NCBI GenBank assembly: GCA_025774425.1
Contig: JALGWA010000057.1
Span: 1-7,043, forward strand
Origin: a bacterium
Lineage (GTDB): Bacteria > Arandabacterota > Arandabacteria > Arandabacterales > JALGWA01
Reading direction: 5' to 3'
DNA length: 7,043 nucleotides
Position 1 is the first letter of the stretch, and the number at the start of each line of letters is the position of its first letter. The position numbers and the translations under genes are program-made. The notes under the pieces are model-generated. The model was not told where the DNA came from. It ran no database searches and saw only the letters and a program-made list of their open reading frames with translations. This document shows, piece by piece, positions 5,824 through 7,043 of this stretch.

Positions 5824-6572
5824 TAGGGCTTCGCTCTCTGCACGAACGGGGCCAGGAGATCGATGGGCATCGGAAAGAGCGTCGTCGAATTGCTCTCGGT
5901 CGCTATCTCGGAAAGCGTCTGCAGGTAGCGGAGCTGGATCGCAACGGGGAACTTGCCGATGACCTCGGCCGCCTGCGAGAGCTTCTCCGAAGCCTGGAGC
6001 TCGCCCAGCGCCTTGATGATCTTGGCGCGCCTCTCGCGCTCGGCCTCGGCCTGGCGCGCCATGGCGCGCTGCATCTCCTCGGGCAGGTCGACGTGCTTGA
6101 CCTCGACCGTCGACACCTTTATGCCCCAGGGATCGGTCTGCTTGTCGAGAATCTGCTGCAGCTCCGAGTTTATCTTGTCCCGGCTCGCCAGGAGGTCGTC
6201 GAGTTCGGCCTGCCCCAGAATGCTGCGCAGCGTCGTCTGGGCGAGCTGGCTGGTCGCGAACATGTAGTCCTCGACCTCGGTGATCGCCTTGCTCGGGTCC
6301 ATCACCCGGAAGTAGACGACCGCGTTCACCTTTATGGAGACGTTGTCCTTGGTGATGACGTCCTGCGGCGGAACGTCCATCACGAGGACGCGCAGACTCA
6401 CCTTGACCATCCTGTCGACTATGGGGATTAGGAGGATCAGCCCGGGCCCCTTGGCTTCTATGAGGCGGCCGAGCCGGAAAATCACGGCCCGCTCGTACTC
6501 GCGCAGTATCCTGATGGCGTTCGTCAGGATGAACAGACCGATTACGATGACGACAATGTATCCCATTCCCAT
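5823..6572 (-). CDS. Slipin, SPFH/stomatin/prohibitin-family membrane protein
   Basis: This 249-residue protein has one N-terminal membrane helix (about residues 4-20, [16 protein letters not shown]), followed by the SPFH domain. The domain shows [69 protein letters not shown] and [36 protein letters not shown] charged helix (about 165-200) probably forms the coiled-coil oligomer region, and the ending [12 protein letters not shown] is typical of bacterial slipins. The family forms large membrane-associated assemblies linked to membrane microdomains and protein quality control. The gene follows an NfeD gene by one base, the usual slipin-nfeD pairing. I chose ATG 6572 because GGGAGGG lies 6 nt upstream; ATG 6596 has no such support. 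Confidence 0.95.
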   Translation of the reverse strand: MGMGYIVVIVIGLFILTNAIRILREYERAVIFRLGRLIEAKGPGLILLIPIVDRMVKVSLRVLVMDVPPQDVITKDNVSIKVNAVVYFRVMDPSKAITEVEDYMFATSQLAQTTLRSILGQAELDDLLASRDKINSELQQILDKQTDPWGIKVSTVEVKHVDLPEEMQRAMARQAEAERERRAKIIKALGELQASEKLSQAAEVIGKFPVAIQLRYLQTLSEIATESNSTTLFPMPIDLLAPFVQRAKP

Positions 6573-6573
6573 T

Positions 6574-7043
6574 TCAATCCCTCCCTTGCGGCTCATCGCC
6601 TGGGCCGACTCGCCTTACCCGGACCCTGAGACCCTCCATGGAAACCACCTCTATGACTTCGCCCTTGCCGATCCTCCCGGGCGCCTCGACGCTCCACAGC
6701 TCGCCGTGGATCAGGGCCTGGCCGGTGCCGTCGACGTCGGTCGTAGTCACGCCCCGCATCCCGATCAGCCCCTCCCGCCCGGTCGTCGGCTTCCGCCGCT
6801 GCGCCCGCAGTCCCGCCCCGACGGCGAAGATGAAGAACACGCCCGTCGTCAGCACCGCCGGCACTATCACCTTGAACGATATCCTGAGGAAGGGCGCGGG
6901 CGACTCGATCAGCATCAACGACCCGAGGAACATGGACACAGTCCCCCCGACGGTCAGCATGCCGCCGCTCGTTATCTTGACCTCGGCGATGAAGAGCACG
7001 AGCGCGAGCAGAATGAGGAACACACCCGCGTAGTTGATCGGCA
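6574..7043 (-). CDS. nfeD: NfeD-family membrane protein, C-terminal part (5' end cut by window edge)
   Basis: 155 complete residues are visible, opening at the right edge with [21 protein letters not shown], which runs unbroken past the edge. This opening is the usual junction after the ClpP-like serine protease domain of long NfeD proteins, so the gene probably extends well beyond the window; the GTG at 7023 is not a convincing start. Three or so hydrophobic segments follow (about 5-21, 26-46 and 58-75 of the visible part). Then comes a soluble C-terminal region, [36 protein letters not shown] and beyond, typical of the NfeD OB-fold. NfeD works with slipin at the membrane, and long forms can cleave the slipin C-terminus. 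Whether a protease domain is present cannot be seen here. The TGA stop is one base before the slipin ATG. Confidence 0.9.
   Translation of the reverse strand, partial: PINYAGVFLILLALVLFIAEVKITSGGMLTVGGTVSMFLGSLMLIESPAPFLRISFKVIVPAVLTTGVFFIFAVGAGLRAQRRKPTTGREGLIGMRGVTTTDVDGTGQALIHGELWSVEAPGRIGKGEVIEVVSMEGLRVRVRRVGPGDEPQGRD
6579..6585 (-). promoter_or_regulatory. Ribosome binding site for the slipin gene
   Basis: GGGAGGG is 6 nt before the ATG at 6572 and is also the last coding part of nfeD. It selects 6572 over the upstream ATG at 6596; the ATG at 6566 would be 12 nt away. Confidence 0.7.

Larger units (their letters stand above)
1..7043 (-). other. Compact co-directional gene cluster, probably part of one operon
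   Basis: Nine genes run the same way. Junctions, in transcription order, are: nfeD-slipin gap 1; slipin-aminotransferase overlap 1 (TAGTG); aminotransferase-folB overlap 13; folB-folK gap 2; folK-kinase overlap 22; kinase-panB overlap 8; panB-panC::glmU overlap 23; panC::glmU-HIT overlap 56; HIT-LytR_C overlap 1 (TGATG). No stretch is free of genes, so promoters, terminators and riboswitches within the window are not expected and none was seen. Co-transcription is inferred from spacing. Confidence 0.8.

Noticed and set aside
4852..5826. A 324-codon plus-strand open frame opposite the aminotransferase
   Set aside because: Same in-register antisense effect; the translation shows no recognisable motif.
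7021..7023. GTG at 7023 as the start of a short NfeD protein
   Set aside because: The frame stays open to the window edge and the preceding residues (PINYAG) fit the NfeD family, so the gene is cut rather than starting here.
1..7043. Possible mobile, phage, CRISPR or defence system
   Set aside because: All genes are recognisable housekeeping or membrane families, gene spacing is tight, and I saw no direct or inverted repeats, integrase, transposase or RNA gene.

Overview
The window is a stretch of GC-rich bacterial chromosome, with every gene on the minus strand and read from right to left. I found nine protein genes, two of them cut by the window ends. They are packed so tightly that neighbours overlap or lie 1-2 bases apart. 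There is no intergenic space for an internal promoter or terminator, so the window looks like the interior of one long transcription unit. I saw no RNA genes, mobile elements, CRISPR arrays or repeats.

From right to left the genes are: the C-terminal part of a membrane NfeD protein (cut at the right edge); its partner slipin (SPFH/stomatin family); a class I/II PLP aminotransferase most like LL-diaminopimelate aminotransferase (DapL); folB; folK; a deoxynucleoside kinase; panB; one continuous gene encoding pantothenate synthetase (PanC) fused to the uridylyltransferase half of GlmU; a CxxC-type HIT protein resembling mycobacterial Ap4A phosphorylase; and a membrane-anchored LytR_C-domain protein cut at the left edge.

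The central block has metabolic logic. FolB and FolK make the pterin precursor of folate. PanB uses 5,10-methylene-tetrahydrofolate to make ketopantoate, and PanC condenses pantoate with beta-alanine to give pantothenate for coenzyme A. The deoxynucleoside kinase salvages DNA precursors. The GlmU half makes UDP-GlcNAc for the cell envelope, and a DapL enzyme would supply meso-diaminopimelate for lysine and peptidoglycan. The operon therefore mixes cofactor, nucleotide and envelope functions.

The most unusual item is the PanC-GlmU(N) fusion. Both halves keep their recognisable active-site motifs, are joined by a short arginine-rich linker, and lack the usual left-handed beta-helix acetyltransferase half of GlmU. 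I do not recall this architecture as a described one, although I could not search for it.

The high GC, the DapL-like enzyme, the slipin/NfeD pair and the folK-deoxynucleoside kinase-pan order would fit a Gram-negative-type bacterium from an uncultured or deltaproteobacterial-like lineage (for example Omnitrophota or Desulfobacterota). That placement is a guess from gene content, not something the sequence proves.
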